A stretch of 64,000 bases of DNA from an uncultured Acetatifactor sp. (GTDB lineage Bacteria; Bacillota; Clostridia; Lachnospirales; Lachnospiraceae). The notes under the pieces were generated by a model. The model saw only the letters and a program-made list of their open reading frames with translations. It did not search any database and had not been told where the DNA came from. The translations under genes and the position numbers were made by a program. Shown one piece after another: positions 18,559 through 26,696 of this stretch; positions within the stretch are counted from its first letter, which is position 1, and each line of letters starts with the position of its first letter. Where the stretch lies: contig CAJUJU010000001.1 in assembly GCA_910586835.1 (NCBI GenBank), forward strand, positions 62,001-126,000, given 5' to 3'.

Positions 18559-19698
18559 TCATCCTCTCAGAACCGCATAGCAAACTGTCTCATTCAACAA
18601 ATCCGTGTGGTGCCGGATAAATATATCATACTGCTTCCAATTCTTTTTGATAAACAGAGGAATTTCCCATAAATCCTGCGGCTTATGGTAGATGCAGATC
18701 GCCAATTTGGGAAGGTTTTCTGAAATTGTTTCATAGGCTCCCTGCAAGGCCTGCATTTCTGCTCCTTCAATATCCATCTTAATAAAGGTAACCTTTTCTC
18801 CCGATACAAAATAATCATCCAGCGCGACAATTTCGCCATCCTGAGTTCCTTGTACCTCCATTTTGGAGCCCTCGTCATGTTCTTCGTATCTGATCACACC
18901 GGTACTGTCAGATACACCTTTATTTTCCAGAACAAACTTATCTTCATACCTTTTCCAGTTTTCTGAAACATTTTTTTGAAGCTCAAGATAATTCCGTGCA
19001 CTCAACTCAAAAGCATAATAACTCTTGAAAATACCCTGAGTAAAATTTACAAAGTCCAAAATATTGTCGCCTGTATATGCTCCGCAGTCCACATATACTT
19101 CGTTTGGTTCATTTGTTATAATGTCCTCAGGAAAGTATTGCGGCTCAGTACATAAATCATCCGTCTGTCCATAAACATACTCATTCGTAACCCACTCTTG
19201 AATCAGGCGCACAAGCAATCTGCATGACTCCTCATCTGCAAGTATATCTATCGTATCCCACAGTCCTTCAATGATCTCTTCTGCCTTACTTTTCTTTAAA
19301 AAATCGTCTATACCCTGTTTTCCATCCAGAATCCGGTCAACCATTGGAAAACCCAACGTCTTCAGCTGCGCATATATCTCTTTATAATATCTGGTAGGTA
19401 TCAACACAGCTGTTTCATTTTTATACTTTTTAAGTTCCTCCAATGAAATGACATCCACACCATATCCGTAAGGATCCTTTTTTCCTGTCTTTTCTGTATT
19501 GTTATCACAATAAAAATCCAACTTTCTTCCCATGGCATTTGCAAGAACCCACACACCCCTGCCAAGATTACCTACTCCAAAGCCACAAAGATACTTACAG
19601 TTCTCATATCTTTTTTTATAAAATTCGACAAACTCCGGTTGATATCCCGTCAGGTATTCATTAATCAGTTTTTTATATTTTTCCCTGTTGAAATTCAT
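18559..19698 (-). CDS. FkbM-family methyltransferase with N-terminal Rossmann-like domain
   Basis: A 379-residue protein with the same two-domain plan as the one at 10338-11519. The Rossmann-like domain spans about 33-128 (YLCGFGVGNLGRGV, then FYCDNNTEKTGKK). The FkbM methyltransferase has VYVDCGAYTGDNILDF near 201-216 and FIKMDIEGAEMQALQG. Both FkbM copies end in a similar IYHK/IYHS-containing segment followed by HHT. A SAM-dependent O-methylation of a sugar hydroxyl is the likely reaction. It sits 25 bp before the SPASM copy C gene, with AGAAAGGG before the ATG. Confidence 0.87.
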   Translation of the reverse strand: MNFNREKYKKLINEYLTGYQPEFVEFYKKRYENCKYLCGFGVGNLGRGVWVLANAMGRKLDFYCDNNTEKTGKKDPYGYGVDVISLEELKKYKNETAVLIPTRYYKEIYAQLKTLGFPMVDRILDGKQGIDDFLKKSKAEEIIEGLWDTIDILADEESCRLLVRLIQEWVTNEYVYGQTDDLCTEPQYFPEDIITNEPNEVYVDCGAYTGDNILDFVNFTQGIFKSYYAFELSARNYLELQKNVSENWKRYEDKFVLENKGVSDSTGVIRYEEHDEGSKMEVQGTQDGEIVALDDYFVSGEKVTFIKMDIEGAEMQALQGAYETISENLPKLAICIYHKPQDLWEIPLFIKKNWKQYDIFIRHHTDLLNETVCYAVLRG

Positions 19699-19729
19699 TT
19701 ACCCTTTCTCCCTTCTTCGACGTATCATT

Positions 19730-20755
19730 TCAGTTAGTTTCTTCCAGGCACATTACAGTTCTGAAAAAGCCGTCTGCCATTTTTATCTGCACCTTCCACC
19801 CCAACTCCTGTAAAAATGAAGAATATTTTATAATTGGTTCGGGTTCCTTCTCTTTTTTCTTTTCTAAACACATATATTTCAACTTTCGTTCCGGAAAAAC
19901 ATCCATTGTCAGAACTGCCGCCAACTCTTCTATCGTCATCTGCTCGTCATCATTATGCATAACATATGGGGTATCCGGCCTTCCCTGCAATAAAACCTGA
20001 AAAAAAGCAATCACTGCATCTGTAATATATGTCATGCCAACCCGCGCCTGCCCATCGCTTCTAATCACAAGATCCCTGCGCTCGATAATTGCTTTTATAA
20101 AATCCGAATACAGATGCCCATCCTTCAGGTCAATATGAGGGCCATATGTATAGCCGATGCGAAGTACCTTCGCAGGAACACCATACTCCTGCACAAAGCT
20201 GGCGCAAAGGTTTTCTCCTAAACGTTTGCTCATATTATAACAATTTTTATAGTCCAGAGGCTCCAGACCATTATAAGTTACATTATCTTTTGTTGTTCCG
20301 CCATATACCGCGCCACTGCTGAAAAACAAAAATCCCTTTACCTCTTTTTCCCTTGCAAGCATCAACAGATTATAGGTCCCTATGGCATTTGCTGAAATGA
20401 TTTCAACAGGATTTGTATGAAAATATTGCGTTGCTGATATGCAGGCAGCATGAAAAATATAATCTATTTCACCCTGATATTCTATTTTGTCCTCCACCCT
20501 GCCTTCCATCAACACAAAATTCGGGCTGGTAAGATAATCAACCCATATTCTTTTTGCTTTTTCAACATTCCGGCATAATACTACGACCTTGCATGGGGTA
20601 GTCGGATTCCGCTCTGACAGTTCCATTAAAGTCATGACACAATATCGCGCCAGCGCTCCCGTAGAGCCTGTAATAAGAAAAGTTTTTCCAAAAAATCGGC
20701 TCTCGTCTAATGCATATATTATGTTCTGAACATCTTCCTTTTCTATCTGACGCAT
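19730..20755 (-). CDS. NAD-dependent epimerase/dehydratase (extended SDR)
   Basis: A 341-residue nucleotide-sugar SDR. The dinucleotide motif is GSTGALARY, where the third glycine of GxxGxxG is replaced by alanine. The catalytic set is SSGAVYG with YNMSK (Tyr and Lys). Such enzymes epimerise, dehydrate, decarboxylate or reduce NDP-sugars; the exact reaction cannot be read from the sequence. The next gene is a second, distinct SDR only 17 bp away, and the pair lies between the large glycosyltransferase and the radical SAM block, fitting late steps of an NDP-sugar pathway. AAGGGA precedes the ATG. Confidence 0.82.
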   Translation of the reverse strand: MRQIEKEDVQNIIYALDESRFFGKTFLITGSTGALARYCVMTLMELSERNPTTPCKVVVLCRNVEKAKRIWVDYLTSPNFVLMEGRVEDKIEYQGEIDYIFHAACISATQYFHTNPVEIISANAIGTYNLLMLAREKEVKGFLFFSSGAVYGGTTKDNVTYNGLEPLDYKNCYNMSKRLGENLCASFVQEYGVPAKVLRIGYTYGPHIDLKDGHLYSDFIKAIIERRDLVIRSDGQARVGMTYITDAVIAFFQVLLQGRPDTPYVMHNDDEQMTIEELAAVLTMDVFPERKLKYMCLEKKKEKEPEPIIKYSSFLQELGWKVQIKMADGFFRTVMCLEETN

Positions 20756-20772
20756 ACTCTTTCTTCCCTTCC

Positions 20773-21648
20773 TTACACCAAAATATCTCCGTTAATATCC
20801 TGAAGAATACCTTGGTAATATTGTGCCAATTCCCAAATTGTATCCTCAAAAGGTCTGAAATGTAACATTCCTGTTTCTGAATATAGTCTGGAATTGTCTC
20901 CCGAATACTCCCGTTTATAGCCTGTATTTGCAACAATAAACCGGCAATCACTCTGCAGGGTTTTTTTTATGACGTTACCCAGTGAATACAGATCTATATG
21001 TTCTCCACGGCAAACATTATAATGCTTGTATCGAGGAGTATGTTCAATAAACCACCTCATTATTTTCACCAGATCATCTATATAAATATAGTCAAAATAC
21101 ATATTCTGAGATAAGGTCATGGGCATCCCCTTTAAAACCCTGCAAATATTACATGAAATAAATCTTGTAGCCCACAATTCATACTTCCCATATACCCCAA
21201 AAAGCCGCAAATCAACTATATTTTCTTTTTGTTCACATTGCTTTGACAAAAGATATTTGTAGAAGCCATATCTATCCTGCGGAACATACCTGCCGAAATA
21301 GTCTTCCGTCATATATGGAATATAATGTCTGCAATCATATTCTGCTCCGGAACCAAAGTAATACATTCTGTCATAAAGATGATTACAGCGTTCCAGATTT
21401 GCATACATACGCAAACCACATTCCAATGTATCCTGTGGAGTAGCATTTTTATCATCCCTGCACCCAAAATTGGCAGTATGAATCACAATATTCACTTGAT
21501 GATCATGCAAGTACCTCTCTACTTTTTCTGTATCACAGAGATCCAATTCTTCTCTGGCTGGGGCCAAAATAGTATAATCTCCAGATAACTGCTCCACAAG
21601 ATTCCTTCCGATGAATCCGGTACCTCCGGTTATCAACAGCGTCTTCAT
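20773..21648 (-). CDS. NAD-dependent epimerase/reductase (SDR)
   Basis: A 291-residue SDR with a perfect GGTGFIG motif at 8-14, FGSGAEYD, and the catalytic pair in YGFYK. It is shorter than typical dehydratases and closer in size to 4-keto-sugar reductases such as those ending CDP- or dTDP-deoxysugar pathways. With rfbF, rfbG and rfbH in the same island it is a candidate for the final C4 ketoreductase, but this is inference. GAAGGGG precedes the ATG. Gene order (GT, SDR, SDR, FkbM) and 34 bp spacing from the upstream gene indicate one transcript. Confidence 0.82.
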   Translation of the reverse strand: MKTLLITGGTGFIGRNLVEQLSGDYTILAPAREELDLCDTEKVERYLHDHQVNIVIHTANFGCRDDKNATPQDTLECGLRMYANLERCNHLYDRMYYFGSGAEYDCRHYIPYMTEDYFGRYVPQDRYGFYKYLLSKQCEQKENIVDLRLFGVYGKYELWATRFISCNICRVLKGMPMTLSQNMYFDYIYIDDLVKIMRWFIEHTPRYKHYNVCRGEHIDLYSLGNVIKKTLQSDCRFIVANTGYKREYSGDNSRLYSETGMLHFRPFEDTIWELAQYYQGILQDINGDILV

Positions 21649-21682
21649 AAATTCCCCTTCATTGACAGTAAAAACTATCCAT

Positions 21683-24637
21683 TTATTGTATCAGCATCAG
21701 CAGCCCAATGATTATCTGCAGCAGTTCCAACACCCGCTCTTTATCTTCTGGTTTTTCTTTCGCCAGATTTTTTATATTATCCAGCATCTTATCCAACATG
21801 CCATTATACGCGTCCGTTTTTGTACCGTCCGCCATTGCCTGTTGCTTTATAACGTTAAGCAACTCTCTCCATGGTATTTCCTGTAAAGCCAGGCTATCGT
21901 TAACCACTGCTTCGTACGTCTGAAGGAACGCCACCATTATACCAGATGCTTCCCCTTTTAGCTGCAACGGGTCATAGTAAATATTGTATTCCCCATATGC
22001 AATCTGACGCAGTGTGCCCAACGGTATATTGGAAACCCTCTCCCAGAATTCTTTGACCTCCTCATAGTACTCCGGTGTCAATATACCTTTGTCATGTAAT
22101 TCAATCAACGCATTAATATCCCCTAACAGCCATGGCATGGAGGCTGTTCGCTTTATCACTTCCTCTTTTTTCGTATAACAACCAGGTAATGACTCGTTAG
22201 CCTGAATCCAATAGGTTCCCCATATTAAAATTCTTTTTTCACCCCATCCGGAATTTCCCTTGTGAGAATGATATATTACTACATTTTTTCCTCCCAACAG
22301 GCAAATATCCGGATTCGTCTTTTGGGCCAGCTGCTCAAAAATAAGAAGAAAATGCAGAAAACCATCTTTATATATCCCATGCCTTGCATGGAAATCCGCC
22401 ATATTCACATCATCCTTAAGCATCGCTTTCACGTTATAAATAGCAGTATCCATAGATGTAGCATAATTCCCGCAACTATGATAAAATTCATTAGCATTTC
22501 TGCTGATAGACAATTCATGCGGGGTATCCGGATGACCTACATCCATAAAAATCAGATCATGTGGCTGTTCCATTGCCTTGTAAATCAGCTTAAGCGTCTT
22601 TTCTTCACACCAACACCGATCCCGCAAATACCACATATAAGTATACTCTTTTGGAATGTCCTTCATCATCAGAACGTGCTCCAGTTTCTCCGGCACCGGC
22701 ATTTCCGGATCCACTTGAATATAATACAGATTATCATACCCCTTTTTCTGATATGCCTCAATTACATCTCTTGTCCTGGTGTCCCTGCTGCTGTCATAAT
22801 AATATACATCCAGGCCATAGCGATGATAAGTTTCCGCACAGTTTTCCAAAACCTCCTGAACCACTTCCGGATGTTCATAGGTCGGAATACATACTACCAT
22901 TCTATTTCCAAATTTTAGATCTGTTCTTTGCCTTTCCACCACGGTGAGCCACTGATAGGCATACAGCTCCTCACTGTTTACCATCGAATATTGTTCTTGC
23001 AGTTGCCGCACTCTACGTTCCAGCTCCGGCGTCCTGCCTCCCGCCTGCGTATAAGCCCAATCATCCTTTGTCAGCTTTGCACGGGACAGCATCTCCCTCA
23101 TCTGTCTTTGGTCAAAAAGCCTTCGGTCAGTGATGTCTCTTCCGATCCTGGAAAAATGAAACTTGTTTGCAAAGCTTACTGCCACATGCCCGTCCTCTTT
23201 CAAAGTTTTCACCAACTCCGTCAGAACGGCTTCCGGCTTTTTCGTATACTCCAGCGAATCATTGATTACAATAATATCAAATGTATCCGCAAGATCGTCC
23301 CCCTTCCACTCATCCAGATTCACCCAGAATGTCTCTGCAATCCTGTCCGCTATCTGAGCCATATACTGGTGTTGTTCCATACCATATACCCTTGAATCCG
23401 GAAAACGTTCTTTCAGACAACCCAAAAGAGAACCACATCCCGTCCCGACCACTAAAATCGTATCGTCGGATATGTCGCTCTTTTTTTCCAGCATGGAGAC
23501 CAGATCCAGCCGAATATTCCAGTAGCCTGCCGGATCCAGACCAATTGTTGACCACTTTTCAAAAAATTTTCTTTGATTGATATCTAGAACATTTTGGAAC
23601 TTTTCAGGTTCTTTTTTAAAAGAGCTGCTTCCCCAATGAATAATAAAACTGTTCTTACACAGCACATTCCGAAACCCTGCAAGATTAATACGCAGACAAA
23701 GATCGTTATCCTCAAAATTCCCGGGAAAAAACCTCTCATCCAACAAGCCAACCTTGTTGAGTACTTCTCTCTTCAGCAAAAGAGCAAAACCCGTCAAATA
23801 CATTTTATTTTGATAGGGGTATTTCATTGGAACATTATTTTTTACGGCAAATTCTCGATATTCTTTCTCGGTTTTTCCGTCGTCCACAACTGTCTGAAAA
23901 TTTGACATGTGGTTCGTTACACTTCCCACGCTTCCCACTTCTTCACTCTCATACAAGCCCATACGCAGCCAAAAAAGAGCATTATCCATCAATACGGTAT
24001 CGTTATTCAGCAGAAAAATGTCTGATTCAGCATCCGCAAGGTCAATCCCTTGATTACACGCCGCCGGAAACCCCTTGTTTTCTCCATTACACAGCAGCTT
24101 GATATCCTTCTGGCCCTTCAGCCACTCCACACTGTCATCCATGGACGCATTATCAATTACAATAATCTCCCGGGCGGCCTTCGGCGTGGTATTTCGAATG
24201 CTCTCAACACAATCTCTTGTCATATCCAATAAATTATAGGATAGAATGACGATAGCCGCTTTGGGTACAGTAATACCCTGTGCTGAAAACTCATTCAGCA
24301 GTAACTTTATCTGTTCACAGTCCTGAGAATCATGGCAGTAAAACAACGCATTTTCATAGCACAGATATGCCTGATGAAGATTTTTTGACGCATAATAATC
24401 ACCCAGCATCACATATAATTCATAATTACGGGTATCCAACTTCAGTCCCTCCGAAATTGCCGCCCATGCTGTCTCATACTCCTCCTCTGCCAACGCAATA
24501 GCCGCCTCAAATATTTTCCTGTAGACAGGACGGATATCAGTACATTTCTGCAGCAGTCTTTTTGCTTCAGCAAATTCGCCTTGGACAAGAATTTTCTGGA
24601 TCCTCTCCTCATCTGTTTTCAGTATTGCCTTTGCCAT
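21683..24637 (-). CDS. Multidomain glycosyltransferase: TPR-like, GT2, methyltransferase, second GT2-like
   Basis: A 984-residue cytoplasmic protein. Residues 1-120 are TPR-like helices. Residues 125-345 are a GT2 (GT-A) domain with VILSYN, IDNASMDDS, LLNNDT and the acceptor motif GNFEDNDLC. Residues about 392-500 look like a SAM methyltransferase (VVGTGCGSLLGCL, then DIIVINDSLEY). Residues about 578-830 resemble a second GT2 domain (VVCIPTYEHPEVV, then YYYDSS and WYLRDRCWC). No membrane segment is visible. AAGGAGG lies 9 bases before the ATG. It is the first gene after a long leader with terminators. Two transfers and one methylation in one chain suggest it builds a defined disaccharide unit on flagellin or a carrier. 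Confidence 0.85.
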   Translation of the reverse strand: MAKAILKTDEERIQKILVQGEFAEAKRLLQKCTDIRPVYRKIFEAAIALAEEEYETAWAAISEGLKLDTRNYELYVMLGDYYASKNLHQAYLCYENALFYCHDSQDCEQIKLLLNEFSAQGITVPKAAIVILSYNLLDMTRDCVESIRNTTPKAAREIIVIDNASMDDSVEWLKGQKDIKLLCNGENKGFPAACNQGIDLADAESDIFLLNNDTVLMDNALFWLRMGLYESEEVGSVGSVTNHMSNFQTVVDDGKTEKEYREFAVKNNVPMKYPYQNKMYLTGFALLLKREVLNKVGLLDERFFPGNFEDNDLCLRINLAGFRNVLCKNSFIIHWGSSSFKKEPEKFQNVLDINQRKFFEKWSTIGLDPAGYWNIRLDLVSMLEKKSDISDDTILVVGTGCGSLLGCLKERFPDSRVYGMEQHQYMAQIADRIAETFWVNLDEWKGDDLADTFDIIVINDSLEYTKKPEAVLTELVKTLKEDGHVAVSFANKFHFSRIGRDITDRRLFDQRQMREMLSRAKLTKDDWAYTQAGGRTPELERRVRQLQEQYSMVNSEELYAYQWLTVVERQRTDLKFGNRMVVCIPTYEHPEVVQEVLENCAETYHRYGLDVYYYDSSRDTRTRDVIEAYQKKGYDNLYYIQVDPEMPVPEKLEHVLMMKDIPKEYTYMWYLRDRCWCEEKTLKLIYKAMEQPHDLIFMDVGHPDTPHELSISRNANEFYHSCGNYATSMDTAIYNVKAMLKDDVNMADFHARHGIYKDGFLHFLLIFEQLAQKTNPDICLLGGKNVVIYHSHKGNSGWGEKRILIWGTYWIQANESLPGCYTKKEEVIKRTASMPWLLGDINALIELHDKGILTPEYYEEVKEFWERVSNIPLGTLRQIAYGEYNIYYDPLQLKGEASGIMVAFLQTYEAVVNDSLALQEIPWRELLNVIKQQAMADGTKTDAYNGMLDKMLDNIKNLAKEKPEDKERVLELLQIIIGLLMLIQ

Positions 24638-24654
24638 TCTGACTGTTCCTCCTT

Positions 24655-24679
24655 AAAAAATTGCCTCGAAGAGGCAATT
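24655..24679 (-). terminator. Intrinsic terminator in the leader of the glycan operon
   Basis: On the minus strand AATTGCCTC-TTC-GAGGCAATT forms a perfect 9-bp stem with a 3-base loop, followed at once by six T residues and then by the AAGGAGG ribosome binding site of the large glycosyltransferase gene. A terminator placed between promoter and first gene is the hallmark of attenuation. It could otherwise simply end transcripts from the TPP-enzyme operon, but another terminator already lies at 24764-24812. Confidence 0.75.
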
Positions 24680-24680
24680 A

Positions 24681-24726
24681 GAAGAATGCTTTGGATTCTT
24701 CCCTTGCCAAAACATAATTACCTCTT
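24681..24726 (-). promoter_or_regulatory. Possible antiterminator segment and companion hairpin
   Basis: On the minus strand, AAGAGGTAATTA (24726-24715) is complementary over 12 bases, with one G-U pair, to TAATTGCCTCTT (24680-24669), which is the 5' arm of the terminator just downstream. Between them GAAGAAT and ATTCTTC (24701-24681) form a small hairpin. Pairing of the first segment would dissolve the terminator. The layout is that of a two-state leader, but no known riboswitch class was recognised and the transcription start is unknown. A TTGACG (24742-24737) and an AATTAT 17 bases away overlap the segment and would give a shorter RNA lacking it. Confidence 0.4.
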
Positions 24727-24763
24727 AGAACCAGCGCGTCAATAAACACTTTAATCCTATAAG

Positions 24764-24812
24764 ATAAAAAAACCGCTGTCACAAGCTTAAACTTGCAATA
24801 GCGGCCTTTTTG
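24764..24812 (-). terminator. Terminator downstream of the TPP-enzyme operon
   Basis: On the minus strand CCGCT (24804-24800) pairs with AGCGG (24777-24773), extended by partial TTGCAAG/CTTGTGA pairing inside, and a run of seven T residues follows. The plus strand also has a T-rich exit, so it may work in both directions. It lies about 120 bp beyond the stop of the TPP-enzyme gene. Confidence 0.65.
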
Positions 24813-24884
24813 CTCTTCCCTGATTTCTGCCTCCATGCAAATACCCGGATCCGGGTGCGCTCATCCTTGCGCTGTCAATCACAC

Positions 24885-24897
24885 ATTTATTATATCG
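24885..24897 (-). promoter_or_regulatory. Promoter-like element in the 295-bp leader
   Basis: The minus strand reads GTCGATATAATAA here. It contains a perfect sigma-A -10 box TATAAT (24894-24889) and also matches the sigma-28 -10 box GCCGATAT in 7 of 8 bases. The -35 region is poor for both (TATG at the sigma-28 position). If used, it would produce a roughly 120-nt RNA ending at the terminator at 24764-24812 or, with read-through, the long glycan operon. Beyond this, the two terminators and a short palindrome at 24843-24856, nothing else is visible in 24638-24932. Confidence 0.35.
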
Positions 24898-24932
24898 ACA
24901 GTTTCTTCACCAACCATAAGAGCAGGAAAAAT

Positions 24933-26696
24933 TTACTCAACAATCGGCCACATTCTTTCAAGAGGATACGACTCCAACGTTCCGTCCTCATGCACGATTG
25001 TTTTTGTTCTGGGGGAAACCGTCTCATCTGGCGAAATAAGCAGTTCACACAATATTGGTCCCTCAGCATTTAAAATCCTTTCAATCTGTTCCTCCAGCTG
25101 ACGGTTATCCGAAATGCGAAAGGTTCTGAGGCCGTATGCCTCGGCAACCCTCACTGTATCCGGCAGAGTAAGCCCGCTGCTCTCTCCGCTGGCTACCTGG
25201 AATCCGCCGAAAATGTTATTCTGCATGGAACGAATACTGGCATACCCCTGGTTATTCCAGATAAATATTTTTACGGGCAGCTTCAGCCGCGCCAATGTTT
25301 CCAACTCCTGAATATTCATCTGAAAGGCGCCGTCACCGTTGATCAGGATCGTTCTCCTTCCACCGTTGGCCAGACATGCGCCGATAGCGTAGGGAAGCCC
25401 AAATCCCATGGAGCCCAGCCCGGCAGCATTCTTCATTTTTTGTCCGCGCTTTGGTTTGAATGCCTGATAAGTAATCTCCCCTGCGGCTCCGGAGCTTTCC
25501 GGGACAATTACATCTTCCGCGGTTGTGTATTTGCAGAGTAAATCAATAAAATAATATGCGCTGACTACTCCCTGAACATTCTTATGCTCTTCTGTGACAA
25601 CCGGGTATTTGCCGCGCAGTTCATGTCCCTGCCGATTCCATATCTTCCATACTCCGTTCCGCTCCTGCAATTCCGCATTCTCGCCTGCAGCCCTGGAAAG
25701 TTCACGGATAAATTCCCCCGCATCGCAAGCCAGCTTTACTTCAACCTGCTCCAGCTTCATGCGATTCAGCTCATTCGGATCAATATCAACAATAATCTTT
25801 TTTGCCGACATTCCAAAGTGTGGCTCGTTAAACGCAGTAAGACTCGTATCTAACCGGCTTCCCACACAGATCAACAGATCTGCCGACTGTAAAATAAGAT
25901 TGGCCCCTCTGTCTCCCATTCCTCCCGGATGACCCGCATACAGTTCATCTTCCTCTCCCAGCATATCAATTGTTTTCCATGTAGTGAGCACAGGAACCGG
26001 CAAAATATCCAGCAATCTGTAAAAATCCTGTGTGGCCCCTGCCAGCTTGATACCGTTCCCCGCCAGTATCACCGGCCTGTCCGCACCTTTCAATAACTCC
26101 AATGTCTTCTTTACCGCCTCAGAAAGGCCGGACACATTCTGCGTCTCCGGTTCGAAACCCTTCTGTGTCTCCGGATCTATCATTGTTGCTTGTACGTCCA
26201 GCGGGATCGACAGCCATACCGGCCCAGGCCTCCCACTGGTCGCCTCATAATATGCCCGTTCCATATGATAACGAATCTCCTCCGATTCCATCACCTGAAC
26301 GGCATACTTTGTGATTGGCTTAACCATCTCTATAATCTGCACTTCCTGGGAACCCGTCTGCCTCACCCCGCTATCGCCAATCAGATCGGAACGCTTTGCC
26401 TGTCCGGAAAGAATAAACATGGGAGTCGAATCGATCCACCCCGCCGTCACTCCGGTGATCGCATTGGTAGCTCCCGGCCCCGAAGTAGTCAGGCAGACTC
26501 CAATCTCGTTTGTGTGCTGTGCGTATGCCTCCGCTGCTACGGCAGCCGCCTGCTCATGCAGAGTACAAACATAGTCAATGCCGGATTTTCCCACCGAATC
26601 ATCCAAATGCATTGCTCCGCCCCCCGGCAGCATAAAGATATATTTTACACTCTTCTCTTTCAAAAAACGAAAAATATAATCAGACAGCTTTATCAT
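24933..26696 (-). CDS. Acetolactate-synthase-like TPP-dependent enzyme
   Basis: A 587-residue thiamine-diphosphate enzyme of the acetohydroxyacid synthase large-subunit type. It has the catalytic glutamate E48 in TLHEQ, TTSGPGATN, and the TPP/Mg motif from GDG (454-456) to NN (481-482). No small regulatory subunit or other branched-chain amino acid genes are near; it starts by an ATGA overlap with the KdsC-GmhA fusion gene, so it serves the glycan. A precedent is YerE of Yersinia, an acetolactate-synthase homologue that adds a two-carbon branch to a CDP-3,6-dideoxy-4-ketohexose made by RfbF, RfbG and RfbH, all of which are present here. That assignment is inference. Confidence 0.85.
   Translation of the reverse strand: MIKLSDYIFRFLKEKSVKYIFMLPGGGAMHLDDSVGKSGIDYVCTLHEQAAAVAAEAYAQHTNEIGVCLTTSGPGATNAITGVTAGWIDSTPMFILSGQAKRSDLIGDSGVRQTGSQEVQIIEMVKPITKYAVQVMESEEIRYHMERAYYEATSGRPGPVWLSIPLDVQATMIDPETQKGFEPETQNVSGLSEAVKKTLELLKGADRPVILAGNGIKLAGATQDFYRLLDILPVPVLTTWKTIDMLGEEDELYAGHPGGMGDRGANLILQSADLLICVGSRLDTSLTAFNEPHFGMSAKKIIVDIDPNELNRMKLEQVEVKLACDAGEFIRELSRAAGENAELQERNGVWKIWNRQGHELRGKYPVVTEEHKNVQGVVSAYYFIDLLCKYTTAEDVIVPESSGAAGEITYQAFKPKRGQKMKNAAGLGSMGFGLPYAIGACLANGGRRTILINGDGAFQMNIQELETLARLKLPVKIFIWNNQGYASIRSMQNNIFGGFQVASGESSGLTLPDTVRVAEAYGLRTFRISDNRQLEEQIERILNAEGPILCELLISPDETVSPRTKTIVHEDGTLESYPLERMWPIVE

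Noticed and set aside
24843..24856. Palindrome ACCCGGATCCGGGT in the glycan leader
   Set aside because: Only 14 bp, single copy, no T run and no partner; may be chance, so not listed as an operator.
24933..26696. TPP enzyme as ilvB of branched-chain amino acid synthesis
   Set aside because: No ilvN, ilvC or ilvD nearby and start/stop overlap with the KdsC-GmhA gene; context is glycan synthesis.
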